In this document: piece after piece, positions 19,896-27,896 of the stretch
Layout: each line of letters opens with the position of its first letter
Position numbering within the stretch: the stretch's first letter is position 1
Program-made: the position numbers and the translations under genes
Assembly (NCBI RefSeq): GCF_003253745.1
Contig: NZ_MZXV01000043.1
Location: 1 to 47,137 of the forward strand
Source: Mesorhizobium kowhaii
Lineage (GTDB): Bacteria; Pseudomonadota; Alphaproteobacteria; Rhizobiales; Rhizobiaceae
Direction of reading: 5' to 3'
Length of the DNA: 47,137 nucleotides
The notes under the pieces: model-generated
What the model was told of the DNA's origin: nothing
The model's database searches: none
Seen by the model: the letters and a program-made list of their open reading frames with translations, nothing else

Positions 19896-21026
19896 ATGGC
19901 ACCAGCAGACCAGACCCGCAAGGCCACATCCCAAGACAGTGACATCGCGTCTCGCCTGCTCGGCTGGTACGATGTGCATCATCGCGAGTTGCCGTGGCGG
20001 ATCACGCCGCGCGAGCATGCGCGCGGAATACGGCCCGATCCCTACCGCATCTGGCTGTCCGAAGTCATGCTGCAGCAGACCACGGTCGAAGCGGTGAAGG
20101 CCTATTTTCGGGTTTTCGTCGAAAAATGGCCTGATGTCGGGGCGCTGGCCGCGGCGCCGACCGAAGACGTGATGAAGGCCTGGGCCGGGCTCGGCTACTA
20201 TTCCCGTGCGCGCAATCTCAAGGCCTGCGCCGACCTGGTGGCCCAGCGTGGCGGCCGGTTTCCCGACACGGAGGCCGGCCTCAAAGAGCTGCCCGGCATC
20301 GGCGCCTATACATCGGCGGCGATCACGGCGATCGCCTTCGACCGCCCCGCCGCCGTCGTCGACGGCAATGTCGAACGCGTCATCTCCCGGCTGTTTTCGA
20401 TCACAACGCCGCTGAGCGAAGCCAAGGCCGAGATACGCGCGCATGTCGAGCGCATGGTGCCAGGGACAAGGCCGGGCGATTTCGCCCAGGCGATGATGGA
20501 TCTCGGCGCCACGATCTGCACACCACGCCGGCCGCGCTGCATGCTATGCCCGCTGCGCGAAGATTGCAGCGCGGTCGTTTCAGGCGATCCCGAGCACTTC
20601 CCGGTGCGGCTGCCCAAGGCCGACAAGCCCCTGCGGCGCGGCGCGGCCTTCGTCGCCGTGCGAAGCGACGGCGCCATCCTGCTGCGCAAACGGGCGGAGA
20701 AAGGCCTGCTTGGCGGCATGACCGAAGTGCCGACGACCGCCTGGACGGCGCGGGTCGACGGCGCCACCACGCAAGCGGCCGCACCTTTTCCCGGCAACTG
20801 GAAGCTCACGGGGCGGATCGCGCATGTCTTCACCCATTTCGCACTCGAGCTCGACGTGTTCCTTGCCCACACCAACGGCGAGACGCCAGCTGGCCATTTC
20901 TGGTCGCTGCCCTCAGACATTTCAGGCGAAGCGCTGCCCACTGTCATGAAAAAGGCAATCGAGGCTGCGATACCCGGCGCGACGAAAAAACCGTCGCCAC
21001 ACAGTGCAAAGAGGCCCCATGACTGA
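19896..21026 (+). CDS. mutY: A/G-specific adenine DNA glycosylase MutY
   Basis: A 376-residue base-excision repair enzyme removing adenine mispaired with 8-oxoguanine. The helix-hairpin-helix is LKELPGIGAYTSAAI, followed by the catalytic aspartate in VVDGNVERV. The iron-sulfur cluster cysteines are in the pattern C-x6-C-x2-C-x5-C within CTPRRPRCMLCPLREDC. The C-terminal NUDIX-like 8-oxoG recognition domain includes LLRKRAEKGLLGGMTEVP. The ATG at 19896 gives the family-typical N-terminus; the open frame starts earlier at 19839. Its stop overlaps the next gene's start by 8 bases, so the two are co-transcribed. Confidence 0.96.
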   Translation: MAPADQTRKATSQDSDIASRLLGWYDVHHRELPWRITPREHARGIRPDPYRIWLSEVMLQQTTVEAVKAYFRVFVEKWPDVGALAAAPTEDVMKAWAGLGYYSRARNLKACADLVAQRGGRFPDTEAGLKELPGIGAYTSAAITAIAFDRPAAVVDGNVERVISRLFSITTPLSEAKAEIRAHVERMVPGTRPGDFAQAMMDLGATICTPRRPRCMLCPLREDCSAVVSGDPEHFPVRLPKADKPLRRGAAFVAVRSDGAILLRKRAEKGLLGGMTEVPTTAWTARVDGATTQAAAPFPGNWKLTGRIAHVFTHFALELDVFLAHTNGETPAGHFWSLPSDISGEALPTVMKKAIEAAIPGATKKPSPHSAKRPHD

Positions 21027-21630
21027 AATCCGCCACATCGTTTTCGACATCGGCAGAGTGCTGATCCACTACGATCCGAATATCCCGTTCAGCCGCCTCA
21101 TTCCGGATGCCGAAGAGAGAAAGTGGTTCTTCGACAATGTCTGTACGCATGACTGGAACATCGAGCAGGATCGCGGCCGGACATGGGAAGAGGCCGAAGC
21201 GCTGCTGATAGCAGAGCATCCCGATCACGCGGAAAACATTCGCAATTTCCGCCGCTACTGGCACGACATGGTGCCGCACGCCTATGACGACAGCGTCGCC
21301 ATCATGCTGGGCCTCATCGAGAGCGGCCACGACGTGACCATGCTGACCAATTTCGCCAGCGACACACTGGCCGAGGCGCGCGAACGCTTCGATTTTCTCG
21401 AACGGCCGCGCGGCGTCACTATCTCCGGCGAAGTCGGCATGATCAAGCCGGATCGCGGTATCTACGATCATCACGTCGCCGCGTTCGGGCTTGAGCCGTC
21501 GGCCACGCTGTTCATCGACGACAGCCCCAGGAATGTCGACGGCGCCAAGGCGGCCGGCTGGCAAGCGGTGCTGTTCACCGATGCCAAGACGCTTCAGGCA
21601 GACCTTGAACGCCTCGGAATCAAGGCGTGA
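21019..21630 (+). CDS. HAD-superfamily hydrolase (YihX-like)
   Basis: A 203-residue haloacid dehalogenase-like protein. Motif I is VFDIGRVLIHYD, with the nucleophilic aspartate kept and the second position changed as in the YihX subgroup. Motif II is MLTNFAS, motif III the lysine in MIKPDRGIY, and motif IV LFIDDSPRNVDGA. It probably dephosphorylates a small sugar phosphate or nucleotide, but the substrate is unknown. The ATG at 21019 overlaps the mutY stop codon, so expression is likely coupled to mutY. Confidence 0.9.
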   Translation: MTEIRHIVFDIGRVLIHYDPNIPFSRLIPDAEERKWFFDNVCTHDWNIEQDRGRTWEEAEALLIAEHPDHAENIRNFRRYWHDMVPHAYDDSVAIMLGLIESGHDVTMLTNFASDTLAEARERFDFLERPRGVTISGEVGMIKPDRGIYDHHVAAFGLEPSATLFIDDSPRNVDGAKAAGWQAVLFTDAKTLQADLERLGIKA

Positions 21631-21635
21631 TTTGA

Positions 21636-21650
21636 ATCGCTTCAAGCGAT
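21636..21650. terminator. Weak palindrome between convergent genes
   Basis: ATCGCTTCAAGCGAT is a perfect odd palindrome (stem of 5-7) in the 67-base gap between the convergent HAD and ccrM genes. It has no T-run, so it is at best a weak bidirectional terminator. Confidence 0.25.
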
Positions 21651-21697
21651 CTGTTGAGTCTTTGCATCAACGGGAATGTGCGGCAATTGGCAGGGGT

Positions 21698-22831
21698 TCA
21701 GGCCCCTGCCCGCTCCATGCCAAGCCGTGCAATGCGGCGAAGCTCGTCGATCGGGGTCAGGCCGCCGCTGCGCTCATAGTGCCAGAAGGTCCAGCCGTTG
21801 CAGGCATCCAGGCCCTGCACTTCGGCGCCGATCTTGTGGATCGAGCCGGCGCTGTCGCCGATCGCCACGGTGCCGTCGGCGCGCACCTTGGCCGCCCAGC
21901 GCTTCTTGGCGTCGTAGAGCGTGGCGCCCGGAACCATCAGCCCGGTGTCGATGAGACTGACGAAGGCGACGCGCGGCTCGGCGCGCTTTCCGGTGAGCAC
22001 GGTCAAGTCGGCGCTGTCCAGCGGCCGCACCGCGTCGATGCGCTCGTTGGCGGCGTCGATATAGGCCTGCTCGCGCTCGATGCCGACGAAATGGCGACCG
22101 AGGCGCTTGGCCACCGCGCCGGTGGTGCCGGAGCCGAAGAACGGGTCGAGCACGATGTCGCCCGGTTTCGTCGAGGCCATCATGATGCGCGCAAGCAAGG
22201 CTTCCGGCTTCTGCGTCGGATGCAGCTTGTCGCCATTGTCGTTCTTTAGCCGCTCGCCGCCGGTGCAGATCGGAAACAGCCAGTCGGAGCGCATCTGGAT
22301 GTCGTCGTTCGAGGCCTTCATGGCTTCGTAGTTGAAGGTATAGCCCTTGCCCTTCTGGTCGCGAGACGCCCAGATCATCGTCTCATGCGCGTTCTGGAAC
22401 CGGCGGCCACGGAAGTTCGGCATCGGATTGGTCTTGCGCCAGACGACGTCGTTGAGGATCCAGAAGCCGAGATCCTGCATCTTGGCGCCGACCCGGAAGA
22501 TGTTGTGATAGGAGCCAATCACCCAGATGGTGCCGTTCGGCTTCAGAACCCGGCGCGCCGCCAACAGCCAGGCGCGGGTGAAGGCGTCGTAGGCCTCAAA
22601 GCTCTCGAACTGGTCCCAGTCGTCGTCGACGGCGTCGACCTTCGACTGGTCGGGCCGGTGCAGGTCGCCGTCGAGCTGCAGATTGTAGGGCGGATCGGCG
22701 AAAATGACGTCGATCGACTTTTCCGGCAGCCGATCGAGCGCGGCGACGCAGTCGCCCTTGAGGATCGTGTCCAGCCATTCGGATTGCTGGGGAGCGTGGG
22801 ATAGCTCGTCGAGAAGACGCACGGCTGACAT
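21698..22831 (-). CDS. ccrM: Cell-cycle DNA adenine methyltransferase CcrM (GANTC)
   Basis: A 377-residue beta-class N6-adenine methyltransferase. The catalytic DPPY motif (FADPPYNLQLDG) comes first and the SAM-binding FxGxG motif (DPFFGSGTTGAVAKRLGR) later, the order of the beta class. The extra C-terminal domain after about residue 270 (GATLYDAKKRWAAKVRADG...GWTFWHYE) is typical of CcrM and needed for GANTC specificity in the family. In alphaproteobacteria it methylates the new strand late in replication and is cell-cycle controlled. No restriction partner is adjacent, which fits a solitary CcrM. The ATG is at 22829-22831. I saw no clear CtrA box upstream. Confidence 0.96.
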   Translation of the reverse strand: MSAVRLLDELSHAPQQSEWLDTILKGDCVAALDRLPEKSIDVIFADPPYNLQLDGDLHRPDQSKVDAVDDDWDQFESFEAYDAFTRAWLLAARRVLKPNGTIWVIGSYHNIFRVGAKMQDLGFWILNDVVWRKTNPMPNFRGRRFQNAHETMIWASRDQKGKGYTFNYEAMKASNDDIQMRSDWLFPICTGGERLKNDNGDKLHPTQKPEALLARIMMASTKPGDIVLDPFFGSGTTGAVAKRLGRHFVGIEREQAYIDAANERIDAVRPLDSADLTVLTGKRAEPRVAFVSLIDTGLMVPGATLYDAKKRWAAKVRADGTVAIGDSAGSIHKIGAEVQGLDACNGWTFWHYERSGGLTPIDELRRIARLGMERAGA

Positions 22832-23008
22832 TCTGACACCCAAGGCACGCGTTACAGTTTTACTCTCTGTTATGGTTACCGATCAGCGTAAATATTCGGT
22901 GAAGGCCAAAGCTGCGGACTTCCGAATTTGCGAAGCTGGCCCCGTTGGTGTATGCCGCGCCGCCTGAGCCTTCCGAGGCCCCTTCATCCTCCCATTGTCC
23001 GGATCACC

Positions 23009-23698
23009 ATGCCCCAGCCAGACCTTGTCATCTTCGATTGCGACGGCGTGCTCGTCGATTCCGAAATCATCGCCGCGCGGGTCGAGGCTGAATTGATAAC
23101 CTTGGCCGGATACGAAATCTCGGCGGAGGAGATTGCCGAGACCTATGCCGGACTGACCTTCAAGGACATCCTGATGCGGGTCGAGGAAAAGTCGAAGATT
23201 CCCTTCCAGGCCTCACTGATCGACCGCGCCGAAGACCTGGTCGACCGCAAATTGCGCAGCGACGTCCGCGCCATCGACGGCGCGCGCGAGGCGGTCGCCG
23301 CGGTCACCGTGCCGCACTGCGTCTGCTCGAATTCGCGCTCCGAGCGGATCGAATTCATGCTGGAGAAAGTGCATCTGCTGCCGTTTTTCGCCGGCCGGAT
23401 CTTTTCAGCGCTGGAGATACCAAGCAAGAAGACCAAGCCGGCCCCGGACGTGTTCCTGTTTGCGGCGGAAAAACTAAACGCCAACCCGGCGAACACTTTC
23501 GTCATCGAGGATTCCGTGCACGGCGTTCATGGCGCCCGGACGGCCGGCATGCGCGTGATCGGCTTCACCGGTGCCGGCCACAGCTATCCCGGCCATGCCG
23601 ACGCACTCACGGAGGCCGGCGCCGAGACGGTGATCCGCCGCTGGGCGGAATTGAAAAGCGTGATCGCGGCGCTGTCGGAGTGGTCGGCGGATGCCTGA
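23009..23698 (+). CDS. HAD-IA hydrolase (beta-phosphoglucomutase/phosphatase-like)
   Basis: A 229-residue HAD protein with canonical motifs: FDCDGVLVDSE (DxD nucleophile), CSNSRSERIE (motif II), KKTKPAPDVFLFAA (motif III lysine) and FVIEDSVHGVHGARTAGM (motif IV). A helical cap sits between motifs I and II. Such proteins are sugar-phosphate phosphatases or mutases; the DCDGVLVDSE form is shared with GPH-type and YfbT-like phosphatases. The substrate is unassigned. The ATG at 23009 places motif I six residues from the start. It is divergent from ccrM. Confidence 0.9.
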   Translation: MPQPDLVIFDCDGVLVDSEIIAARVEAELITLAGYEISAEEIAETYAGLTFKDILMRVEEKSKIPFQASLIDRAEDLVDRKLRSDVRAIDGAREAVAAVTVPHCVCSNSRSERIEFMLEKVHLLPFFAGRIFSALEIPSKKTKPAPDVFLFAAEKLNANPANTFVIEDSVHGVHGARTAGMRVIGFTGAGHSYPGHADALTEAGAETVIRRWAELKSVIAALSEWSADA

Positions 23699-23740
23699 GA
23701 GGCGTGCGCGGCGACGCACGCTTCGTATAATCGCCGAGAC

Positions 23741-24448
23741 TTAGTTTATCGCCGCAGCTTTCTTCCTTGTCTTCTTCGGCTTGTCGGTCGTCGCCTTCGG
23801 CGCGTTTTCATCATAGCCCGCATAGGCCTGATAGTCCTTCGCCGTCGGCTCGGGCACGACAACATTGGAATCGGTGAAGACGAATTGCGTAGCGACCGAG
23901 GGATCGGTCACCTGGACCTGATACGGGTGGATTTGCGAATAGAGAACATCGGTGCCATGCATCACCGCGACCCGGATCGGCATGGTGATGGTGCCCGGAG
24001 AAAACTTCGGCCCCGGCACGATCTTGCCGGCGACGGCGATCTTCATCGTCAACTGTCCATTGGCGCGGACGCAGTCGCGGGTCACGTCGCTGATCGATGC
24101 CTGGTAGATGATCTTGTCCGAATCGTCAGGCGGCGCCAGGGTCGGGTCGGCTGCGGCCTGGGCATCCTCTGCGGCATCGGCCTTTTTCCTCGGCTTGGAC
24201 TTCTGGGCGTTTGCATAGGTGTTGAAGAAGGCCGTACCGTCGCGCACCATCACTTTTGGACAATAGGCCTGCAACTGGCTGGCCAGGACCTTGGGATCCT
24301 GTGGCGGCGGTGGCGCCGTCGGATCCTTCTTGCCAAAACCGAGGTTCAGGATGCCATTGTCGCCCGATTGGCAGCCGGCGGCGGCAAGCATAAAGCCAGT
24401 GAGCGCAAGACCCGCCAAAAAGCGACCGCTGAATGTATGAAACGCCAT
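23741..24448 (-). CDS. Predicted lipoprotein
   Basis: A 235-residue secreted protein. The N-terminus is a lipoprotein signal peptide, ending in LAAAGC with the lipobox cysteine near residue 26. A proline-rich stretch (TAPPPPQDP) and a lysine-rich insert (KSKPRKKADAAED) surround a beta-rich core with DVTRDCVRANGQLTMKIAVAGKIV and PIRVAVMHGTDVLYSQ. The C-terminus is highly basic (KPKKTRKKAA), which may contact the envelope or nucleic acids. I do not recognise a named function; similar proteins are annotated only as lipoproteins in rhizobia. It is divergent from thrC across 129 bases. Confidence 0.8.
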   Translation of the reverse strand: MAFHTFSGRFLAGLALTGFMLAAAGCQSGDNGILNLGFGKKDPTAPPPPQDPKVLASQLQAYCPKVMVRDGTAFFNTYANAQKSKPRKKADAAEDAQAAADPTLAPPDDSDKIIYQASISDVTRDCVRANGQLTMKIAVAGKIVPGPKFSPGTITMPIRVAVMHGTDVLYSQIHPYQVQVTDPSVATQFVFTDSNVVVPEPTAKDYQAYAGYDENAPKATTDKPKKTRKKAAAIN

Positions 24449-24577
24449 GAAACTGCACTTCCCTCTCGCAAAGCTGGTGACGTATATCAACCGCGCGGCA
24501 AAAATGCGACTGAGCCAGCGCAGAAATTAACCACCTTGCGGTGGACGGAAAAGCCAAGCAGCAATGGATTTGTGACG

Positions 24578-25975
24578 ATGCAATATGTGAGTACCCGCGG
24601 CGAAGCGCCCGAGCTTGGATTTTCCGATGCCGTGCTGGCTGGCCTGGCGCGCGATGGCGGGCTCTATGTGCCGCGCGAGTGGCCGCAGTTTTCCGCAGCC
24701 GAGATCCGCGCCATGCGCGGCCTTGCCTATCCCGACCTTGCCATCCGCGTGCTGTCGCCGTTCCTTGGCGACGAAATCCCGGCGCCCGTCTTCGAACGCC
24801 TGGTCCGCGAAGCCTATGCCACCTTCCGCCATCAGGCCGTCTGCCCGCTGGTGCAGACCGGCCCCAACACCTTCATCCTGGAACTTTTCCATGGGCCGAC
24901 GCTCGCCTTCAAGGACGTGGCGATGCAGCTTCTGGCCCGGCTGATGGACCATGTGCTTGCCGAACGCGATCAGCACGCCACCATCGTCGGCGCCACCTCA
25001 GGCGATACCGGCGGAGCCGCCATCGATGCCTTTGCCGGGCGCAGCCGCACCGACATCTTCATCCTTTTCCCGCATGGCCGCGTCTCGCCGGTGCAGCAGC
25101 GGCAGATGACGACATCGACCGCGCAAAACGTCCATGCACTGGCGATCGAAGGCAATTTCGACGATTGCCAGGGCCTGCTCAAGGACATGTTCAACGATCA
25201 CGGCTTTCGCGACCGGGTCGCGCTGTCGGGCGTCAATTCGATCAACTGGGCCCGCATCATGGCCCAGATCGTCTATTATTTCTCCTCGGCGCTGTCGCTG
25301 GGCGCGCCGGACAGGCCGGTCTCCTTCACGGTGCCGACCGGCAATTTCGGCGATATCTTCGCCGGCTACGCCGCCAAGAAGATGGGCCTGCCGATCGAGC
25401 GGCTGGTTATCGCCACCAACGACAACGACATCCTGGCACGCACTTTCGCGACCGGCGAATACCGCACCAAAGGCGTCTTTGCGACCACCTCGCCGTCGAT
25501 GGATATCCAGGTGTCGTCGAATTTCGAACGCTTGCTGTTCGAGGCTTCCGACCGTGATGCCGCGACCGTGCGGCGCTACATGGACAGTCTCAAGCAGTCC
25601 GGCGCTTTCACCATCGAAACCCAGCAAATCACCAGGATGCGGTCCGAATTCGATGCCGGCCGCGCGACGATGGACGAGGTCGCCGCCACCATCCGCTCGA
25701 CGCTCGCGGCCAGCAACTACCTGCTCGATCCGCACACCGCGGCAGCCGTGCATGTCGCGGTAGGCAAGGCGGCGGGCGCCGTGCCGATGGTGGTGCTTGG
25801 CACCGCCCATCCGGCAAAGTTTCCGGCCGCCGTCGAAGCTGCCAGCGGCGTCTCGCCCGCACTGCCCGCATGGCTAGGTGGGTTGATGACATCAGAGGAA
25901 AAATACACGGTACTTCCATCCGACCTGAAAATGGTGGAAGATTACGTCGGCCGCCGCGCGCGGGCGGCGCGTTAG
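24578..25975 (+). CDS. thrC: Threonine synthase
   Basis: A 465-residue PLP enzyme that converts O-phosphohomoserine to threonine, the last step of the pathway. It is of the long fungal/proteobacterial type: the N-terminus is MQYVSTRGEAPELGFSDAVLAGLARDGGLYVP, the PLP lysine is in LAFKDVAMQLLA, and the phosphate-binding region is GATSGDTGGAA. The second half has VPTGNFGDIFAGYAAKKMG. The ATG at 24578 is chosen from family similarity. A small hairpin, CCACC-TTGC-GGTGG, lies at 24531-24544. thrB is also in the window, about 9 kb away. Confidence 0.96.
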   Translation: MQYVSTRGEAPELGFSDAVLAGLARDGGLYVPREWPQFSAAEIRAMRGLAYPDLAIRVLSPFLGDEIPAPVFERLVREAYATFRHQAVCPLVQTGPNTFILELFHGPTLAFKDVAMQLLARLMDHVLAERDQHATIVGATSGDTGGAAIDAFAGRSRTDIFILFPHGRVSPVQQRQMTTSTAQNVHALAIEGNFDDCQGLLKDMFNDHGFRDRVALSGVNSINWARIMAQIVYYFSSALSLGAPDRPVSFTVPTGNFGDIFAGYAAKKMGLPIERLVIATNDNDILARTFATGEYRTKGVFATTSPSMDIQVSSNFERLLFEASDRDAATVRRYMDSLKQSGAFTIETQQITRMRSEFDAGRATMDEVAATIRSTLAASNYLLDPHTAAAVHVAVGKAAGAVPMVVLGTAHPAKFPAAVEAASGVSPALPAWLGGLMTSEEKYTVLPSDLKMVEDYVGRRARAAR

Positions 25976-25989
25976 GGAGTAGTAGCCAT

Positions 25990-27282
25990 ATGGGTGTTGA
26001 GGTAAGCCGTCTGTCGAACGGCCTGACAGTCGCCACCGAAACCCTTCAAAGCATCGAATCGGTTGCCCTTGGTGCCTGGGTCAAGTCAGGTGCCCGCAAT
26101 GAACGTGATGAAGAGCATGGCATGGCCCATCTGCTCGAACACATGGCGTTCAAGGGCACGAAAAGGCGAACCGCCTTCGAAATCGCCTCGGAAATCGAGG
26201 ACGTCGGCGGCGAGATCAACGCCGCCACCAGCGTCGAGACCACCTCCTACTATGCCAGGGTGCTCTCCGACGACGTGCCGCTGGCCGTCGACATTCTTGC
26301 CGACATCCTGCAGGAGTCCGAGTTCGATCCGCAGGAGCTCGAACGCGAGCAGCATGTGATCCTGCAGGAGATCGGCGCCGCGCATGACACGCCCGACGAC
26401 ATCGTCTTCGACCGTTTCACCGAGACGGCCTTCCGCCACCAGACGATCGGCCGCTCGATCCTGGGCACGCCGGAAACCGTCAAATCCTTCACCTCGAAGC
26501 AGCTGCACGATTTCATCGAACGGCAATACGGCGCCGAGCGCATGGTGATCGTCGCTGCCGGCGACATCAAGCACGACAATTTCGTGCGCGAGGTCGAAAA
26601 GCAACTCGGCGGCTTCCGCAGCAAGGCCGACAGCACCATCCCGCAATATGCGCAATATGTCGGCGGCGACTTCCGCGAGGATCGCGACCTGATGGACGCG
26701 CAGATCGTGCTGGGCTTCGAGGGCCGCGCCTATCATGTGCGCGACTTCTATGCCTCGCAGGTGCTGTCGATGATCCTCGGCGGCGGCATGTCGTCGCGTC
26801 TTTTCCAGGAAGTCCGTGAAAAGCGCGGCCTGTGCTATTCGGTCTATGCCTTCCACTGGGGTTTTTCCGACACCGGCGTCTTCGGCGTCCATGCCGCGAC
26901 CGGCCAGAGCGACATCGCCGAACTGGTGCCCGTCATCATCGACGAACTGCAGAAGGCCGGCGAGAACATCCTCCAGGAAGAACTCGACCGGGCCCGCGCC
27001 CAATATCGCGCCGGGCTGATCATGTCCGCCGAAAGCCCGGCCAGCCGCGCCTCGCAGATCGCACGGCAGCTGCTTCTGTTCGGCCGGCCGATCGCCAAGG
27101 AGGAACTGATGGAACGGCTGTCGGCGCTCACGATCGAGCGGCTGACCGACCTGTCGTCACGGCTGTTCTCGACCAAGCCGACGCTTACAGCTGTCGGGCC
27201 TGTGGGTACGCTGGCGCCATACGAGGCGATCCTCGATTCGCTTGCGGGCACGCAGACCACGGCCCGCAAGCTCGCCGTCTAG
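25990..27282 (+). CDS. M16-family zinc peptidase (processing-peptidase-like)
   Basis: A 430-residue pitrilysin-family protein resembling the mitochondrial processing peptidase beta subunit. The inverted zinc motif HxxEH is in HLLEHMAFKGT (H47, E50, H51), with the downstream glutamate in the ETTSYYARVL-EQHVILQEI region. The second half has GGGMSSRLFQEVREKRGLCYSVYA, the substrate-chamber motif. It is a single-chain active form that would act as a homodimer. The ATG at 25990 has GGGAG upstream. It starts 14 bases after thrC, suggesting an operon; this pairing is common in rhizobia. Confidence 0.94.
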   Translation: MGVEVSRLSNGLTVATETLQSIESVALGAWVKSGARNERDEEHGMAHLLEHMAFKGTKRRTAFEIASEIEDVGGEINAATSVETTSYYARVLSDDVPLAVDILADILQESEFDPQELEREQHVILQEIGAAHDTPDDIVFDRFTETAFRHQTIGRSILGTPETVKSFTSKQLHDFIERQYGAERMVIVAAGDIKHDNFVREVEKQLGGFRSKADSTIPQYAQYVGGDFREDRDLMDAQIVLGFEGRAYHVRDFYASQVLSMILGGGMSSRLFQEVREKRGLCYSVYAFHWGFSDTGVFGVHAATGQSDIAELVPVIIDELQKAGENILQEELDRARAQYRAGLIMSAESPASRASQIARQLLLFGRPIAKEELMERLSALTIERLTDLSSRLFSTKPTLTAVGPVGTLAPYEAILDSLAGTQTTARKLAV

Positions 27283-27296
27283 CCCCCCGAAGCGTC

Positions 27297-27893
27297 GTGT
27301 TCGCGCTCCCTTTCTTTCGCCGCGATCTACCGGCGCTGAAGGGCGACCGCGTCACGTTGCGCGTGCCCTTCACGAATGATTACCGCGAATGGGCGACGGT
27401 GCGTGGCGAAAGCCGTGCCTTCCTCGAACCATGGGAGCCACGCTGGACGCCCGATGAACTCGACCGCGCCGCGTGGCGGCTGCGCATCAGCCGCTACCGC
27501 GAAGACTATGCGCAGGGAACCGCGATCGCCTTCTTCATCTTCGAAAAGAGCAGCGGCAAGCTGGCAGGCGGCATCACGCTCGGCAACATACGCCATGGCG
27601 TCTCGCAAAGCGGCCATGTCGGCTATTGGATCGGCGAGCGCTTTGGTGGTCGCGGCCTGATGACCGACGCGGTCAAGGTGGTGGCGCGCTTCGCCTTCGA
27701 TACGCTGCGGTTGCACCGGATCGAAGCGGCCTGTATTCCCGACAACGCCCGGTCGATCCGCGTGCTTGAAAAAGCCGGATTCCGGCGCGAAGGACTTCTG
27801 CGATCCTATCTCAGGATCAACGGCATCTGGCAGGACCACTACCTCTACGCCCGGATCGCGGACGATCCGCCGGGCGTTGGAACGAAGGACTGA
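27297..27893 (+). CDS. RimJ/RimL-type GNAT acetyltransferase
   Basis: A 198-residue GNAT-fold protein. The family signature is in RVTLRVPFTNDYREWATVR at the start and the acetyl-CoA-binding motif around HVGYWIGERFGGRGLMTDAVKVVARFAF, followed by LHRIEAACIPDNARSIRVLEKAGFRREG. This pattern is typical of RimJ-like N-terminal acetyltransferases of ribosomal proteins, but other substrates are possible. The start is taken as GTG at 27297, 14 bases after the M16 gene. The open frame continues upstream inside that gene, so the true start might differ slightly. Confidence 0.88.
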   Translation: MFALPFFRRDLPALKGDRVTLRVPFTNDYREWATVRGESRAFLEPWEPRWTPDELDRAAWRLRISRYREDYAQGTAIAFFIFEKSSGKLAGGITLGNIRHGVSQSGHVGYWIGERFGGRGLMTDAVKVVARFAFDTLRLHRIEAACIPDNARSIRVLEKAGFRREGLLRSYLRINGIWQDHYLYARIADDPPGVGTKD

Positions 27894-27896
27894 TTT

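Noticed and set aside
21698..22831. Restriction-modification system
   Set aside because: The methyltransferase has CcrM domain order and tail and no adjacent endonuclease; both neighbours are a HAD hydrolase, so it is a solitary cell-cycle enzyme.
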